The translations under genes and the position numbers were made by a program. From contig DXLM01000062.1 of the NCBI GenBank assembly GCA_019414725.1, positions 1 to 18,357 of the forward strand: a stretch of 18,357 nucleotides of DNA, given 5' to 3'. The DNA is from Bacteroides sp. (GTDB lineage Bacteria; Bacteroidota; Bacteroidia; Bacteroidales; Bacteroidaceae). This document shows positions 17,301 to 18,357 of this stretch, piece by piece (the stretch's first letter is position 1; each line of letters opens with the position of its first letter). A model generated the notes under the pieces. It saw only the letters and a program-made list of their open reading frames with translations, did not search any database and was not told the origin of the DNA.

Positions 17301-18281
17301 TTCCTTTTTTGAAGAATAGGCAAAAACTCCCTGCCCATCCGTTCCTACCCAAATAATATCTTGAACCGGATCCTTATAAATAGAAAAAATACGGAAACTA
17401 TTATCAATGACACTTTCTTTATAATACGTAATCGCATCCAACTTAATAAGCCCATTCTGTTCAAATCCCAAGATAATATCATCATGAAAAGAAACAATTC
17501 CTTTTAACTTTCCATATTGCTCAATCAACATGCCAATGTTACGAATATAGATTTTCCGTCTTTTCTCAAGATCATATAAAAACAGGTCATAATCTTCATC
17601 AACAAAATTGAGCAATCCACCCTGAGAAAAAGTGAAAATGATTGCTTTTGAATGAAGTGAAGTAACTTCTGTAGCTAAACCACCATCTGGTCGAATCTGA
17701 TAACAACAAATCTGACTGGTTTTCTGTAGAAACTGCCACAATGCTCCCTGCCCATCTACTAAATATAGATTTTTATCTATAGACTGTAATTTATTGGGCG
17801 CAGCCTCCACAAAACTGTCCTTCTGAGAAGAATAATAGTATATATGTCCTTTATCTACTACCCATGTATCACCCTTTCTATTTGAAAATAACTGGAATTC
17901 CTCTTTAAAAACTTGATATGTACCTACTACTTGCCTTTTCTTCAATGAAAAACGATTAACACCTACCAGAGTGGAGATCCAGAGATGATTATTATCTGCA
18001 GCATCAATATCATAAATAGAGTTATTCAACAATGGTTTTCCTAACGGTACATCTGTACGAAACACCTCCATTTTCTTTCCATTATACCCATTCAGCCCAT
18101 CATAAGTTCCAAACCACATAACTCCCTGGTCATCTCTATACAATGACAATACTGCACTGTTAGAAAGACCCTGAGTATAACTGATTTGTACTAAAGAATA
18201 GTCATCCAAAGCTAATAAACGGTGAGGGATTCCAGATAGAATCAACAATAAACTGATAGTAAAAATAAAGGTTCTAACCAT
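14328..18281 (-). CDS. Hybrid two-component-type PUL regulator with degenerate kinase and receiver, AraC output
   Basis: This 1317-residue inner-membrane sensor/regulator is numbered from the ATG at 18281. A GTG four codons upstream (18293) is an alternative start. Order: signal segment (about 1-25); two beta-propellers of Reg_prop-type blades (about 30-670, e.g. MWFGTYDGLNGY, LWFGTKGDGLVK, LWLSTNKGLVKY); a Y_Y_Y-type domain (about 700-782); and a membrane span (about 785-808). A dimerisation-like helix follows with His841-Glu842 in FHELMTS. An ATPase-like region (about 920-1045) lacks recognisable N and G boxes. The receiver-like region (about 1060-1175) has Asp1109 and Thr1141 but Glu1066-Ser1067 for the acidic pair and Met1162 where Lys is expected. 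An intact AraC HTH domain (about 1201-1311) ends the protein. Overall length fits the family. It probably senses an oligosaccharide in the periplasm and activates this PUL. Canonical phosphotransfer is doubtful. Confidence 0.92.
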   Translation of the reverse strand: MVRTFIFTISLLLILSGIPHRLLALDDYSLVQISYTQGLSNSAVLSLYRDDQGVMWFGTYDGLNGYNGKKMEVFRTDVPLGKPLLNNSIYDIDAADNNHLWISTLVGVNRFSLKKRQVVGTYQVFKEEFQLFSNRKGDTWVVDKGHIYYYSSQKDSFVEAAPNKLQSIDKNLYLVDGQGALWQFLQKTSQICCYQIRPDGGLATEVTSLHSKAIIFTFSQGGLLNFVDEDYDLFLYDLEKRRKIYIRNIGMLIEQYGKLKGIVSFHDDIILGFEQNGLIKLDAITYYKESVIDNSFRIFSIYKDPVQDIIWVGTDGQGVFAYSSKKEMAVQLMFSQLQNKITRQVRSIYTDTLENLWFGTKGDGLVKVEKYQDNIRNGLDWQNITVYFPGKKARLMNYERPLSEFQVFGIAASRYKNGFWLGSAENPALSFYDYLRDMIYPVKGDISMIQKVHQIYEENDSILWMTTSGTGLCRVLVKYLPDGTFEATHVKQFAFKEGKKDINDFFPMYVEGDSVMWLGSRGMGLIRFNFHTEAYKVYLLGGKDKFAINDILAICPDNNRLYLGTVSGLVQLEFDQRNNPVVFCIGKEQGFLNDMIHGILKDENGFLWLSTNKGLVKYNPTNHAFHTFYYTNGLQIGEFSDDAFYQCAQTGDLFFGGTDGILFLEKERMNKVENQSSISFYGLEIGGEPVNFYDYYDEQDQTLVLKGVSSAFSISFVAPDFIEGDNFEYSYQMDDNEWSPFTTMNVASFKSLSYGSHVLKVKYKKDVFDSDFASYELKIDILPPWYLSIWFCITYLILLMVGAVYLFRLFKRHFHQEKLIKELMIHEAYNASLNSTAVHFHELMTSYSTIFKACGELHKIVAMPDDYYSKVDRIYESALACAFRIGRSNHEFIDLGKYFPENLTIYGPVSVKDTSNDVIRMLIQNGYNNLSDLQVGIIGDLSIVLSEDAFRFLLYFIYQQVLRTDKPATVKIWQEDTVLVISAEMSLEICQYVLETSKQTGIQFNDGMSFNVYIETWLFVYAVHGLHVSLSVQENQLYVRVPVREPVTEELYVATDTARKKVLLLESHASMVWLIKEILQEKYAVVTVTTLQEAFAYLRKQMPDVFLADTMIYLSEESKFFDYMQANKGLLMHIAFIPLITWKTIRVLDRVNSNLIDGFVVMPYDILFLKRKIDIAIARTTDKKHMFEELLQDETSFRSEENVEKNAFMKRLTQILDENLDREDLGSSFLAENMSMSSRQFYRKFKELTGNSPSEFIKSYRIEKAARLLEETELSVSDVICEVGIVSRSYFYKEFSYKYGMTPREYRDLKKKGSSHN

Positions 18282-18316
18282 GTATATGCTCACTTATTCT
18301 AATACAATAGTTCGTT

Positions 18317-18346
18317 AAAAATTCGCCAAGCCTAAGCGGCTCTGGC
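18317..18346 (-). terminator. Hairpin with T-tract just upstream of the regulator gene
   Basis: On the minus strand GCCAGAGCC and GGCTTGGC form a GC-rich stem with one bulged G and a 5-nt loop, followed by GAA and then TTTTT. It is most likely the terminator of a gene upstream (to the right of the window) on the same strand. It ends only about 35 bp before the regulator ATG, so it could instead attenuate regulator transcription. The plus strand has no T-tract after the stem. Confidence 0.5.
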
Positions 18347-18357
18347 AGTAAATAAAA

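Noticed and set aside
18282..18293. GTG start four codons upstream for the regulator
   Set aside because: It is possible, but ATG at 18281 begins directly with a good signal segment and has AGTGAG about 7 nt upstream. The effect on the protein is trivial.
1..18357. CRISPR arrays, tRNA or rRNA genes, insertion sequences
   Set aside because: No spaced direct-repeat array, cloverleaf pattern, rRNA segment, transposase or terminal inverted repeats were seen. Coding genes cover nearly the whole window.

Overview
The window is AT-rich DNA from a Bacteroidota gut-type bacterium, most likely Bacteroides, Phocaeicola or a close relative. This rests on the SusC/SusD pair, the hybrid two-component-type regulator with an AraC output, the lipoprotein signals and the weak ribosome binding sites. 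All eight genes lie on the minus strand, so the locus is transcribed from high to low coordinates. Together they form one polysaccharide utilization locus (PUL) directed at alpha-mannose-containing glycans.

Layout in transcription order: (i) a hairpin with a T-tract at the right edge (18317-18346). (ii) A 1317-residue membrane sensor/regulator (14328-18281): periplasmic beta-propeller sensor, one membrane span, histidine-kinase-like and receiver-like regions that both look catalytically degenerate, and an AraC DNA-binding domain. (iii) A 232-bp gap holding a candidate tandem operator and promoter. (iv) A tight gene run: GH92 alpha-mannosidase, GH92 alpha-mannosidase, basic-secretory-protein-type zinc metallopeptidase lipoprotein, third GH92. 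(v) A 152-bp gap with a second copy of the same operator and promoter architecture. (vi) A GH43-type lipoprotein. (vii) A 158-bp leader followed by SusC and SusD. (viii) A strong bidirectional intrinsic terminator at 65-97. A 20-bp palindrome sits beyond it.

Inferred working model: SusD and SusC capture and import mannose-bearing oligosaccharides. The peptidase and the GH43 enzyme, both predicted to be lipid-anchored, trim peptide or non-mannose decorations. Three secreted, probably periplasmic, GH92 enzymes with different +1-subsite residues release mannose. No endo-acting mannanase or endoglycosidase and no SusE/F-like binding protein is present, so the locus looks built for exo-trimming of short glycans such as N-glycans or fungal mannan side chains.

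The most notable signals are the two nearly identical promoter/operator modules, each with two 13-bp direct repeats about 20 bp apart placed exactly 22 bp from a conserved TTTTGG-containing element, and the degenerate signalling core of the regulator presumed to act on them.
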